Source of the DNA: Prevotellaceae bacterium | Lineage (GTDB): Bacteria > Bacteroidota > Bacteroidia > Bacteroidales > Paludibacteraceae | DNA length: 6,285 nt | Direction: 5' to 3' | Assembly: GCA_031270565.1 (NCBI GenBank) | Contig: JAISXJ010000032.1 | Coordinates: forward strand, 1 to 6,285 | Shown: positions 6,130-6,285 of the stretch, piece after piece | How positions within the stretch are numbered: the first letter of the stretch is position 1 | Layout of the letters: each line of letters opens with the position of its first letter | Translations under genes and position numbers: made by a program | The notes under the pieces: generated by a model | What the model was told of the DNA's origin: nothing | The model's input: only the letters and a program-made list of their open reading frames with translations | Databases searched by the model: none

Positions 6130-6279
6130 GTCCTGAAAGGACGTTATTTTCATAACCGCAGGTCAACGACCTGCGGAAAACGACGCCCTCCTATCCACTG
6201 CCTGAAAGGCAGGACTTCTTAATCACTTGTCGCACCTTTCAGGTGCAGGTTCGCGAGGCGACTTTTTCCGCAAACTGCG
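6130..6279. repeat. Cluster of five short hairpins with 3-nt loops
   Basis: This non-coding stretch contains five perfect stems, each closing a three-base loop. They are 6130-6142 (5 bp, loop GAA), 6156-6176 (9 bp, loop AAC), 6198-6212 (6 bp, loop GAA), 6232-6246 (6 bp, loop TTC) and 6269-6279 (4 bp, loop AAC). The 9-mer CCTGAAAGG appears in the first and third hairpins, and its reverse complement CCTTTCAGG in the fourth. GTCGC at 6229-6233 can also pair with GCGAC at 6258-6262, which competes with or encloses the fourth hairpin. Such repeated short palindromes resemble REP/BIME sequences mobilised by IS200-like RAYT transposases, but no transposase gene is in view and the element may run past the window end. 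The rest of the 272 nt upstream of hutH holds only the heptamer array and the promoter. Confidence 0.65.
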
Positions 6280-6285
6280 CTATCG

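Noticed and set aside
6059..6279. CRISPR array
   Set aside because: The 7-nt units have no spacers, and the hairpins differ in stem sequence and spacing, unlike direct repeats with unique spacers.

Overview
The window looks like a stretch of Bacteroidota chromosome, most likely Bacteroidales. Four observations support this: an outer-membrane beta-barrel of the PorT-like family typical of that phylum, TAnnTTTG-type -7 promoter elements, AT-rich leaders without Shine-Dalgarno sequences, and structured intergenic repeats. Genus and species cannot be told. All six protein genes lie on the minus strand, so the window reads from right to left.

From right to left: 6014-6285 is non-coding and repeat-rich, with five short hairpins that all have 3-nt loops, then a 70-bp array of ten heptamers, then the hutH promoter. 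hutH (histidine ammonia-lyase) follows at 6013-4529. The next intergenic gap (4528-4392) holds a palindrome, a shorter heptamer run and a second TAnnTTTG promoter. It leads into a probable three-gene unit: a HAD-family hydrolase or mutase (4391-3666), kbl (3625-2438) and tdh (2404-1379). After 108 nt with no clear promoter comes a two-gene unit, the outer-membrane barrel (1270-650) and luxS (641-153), separated by 8 nt. The left edge, 1-120, is a compact inverted-repeat element that could fold into one long branched hairpin.

Tdh oxidises L-threonine to 2-amino-3-ketobutyrate, and Kbl cleaves that with CoA to glycine and acetyl-CoA. The HAD enzyme is probably co-transcribed with them, but its substrate is unknown. 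HutH converts histidine to urocanate; no other hut gene is in view. LuxS recycles S-ribosylhomocysteine in the activated methyl cycle and releases the AI-2 precursor.

The genes are ordinary housekeeping or catabolic enzymes with intact active sites, and I see no new protein-coding system. The unexplained material is in the non-coding DNA: the hairpin cluster, the 7-nt periodic arrays next to two similar promoters, and the 120-bp inverted-repeat element.
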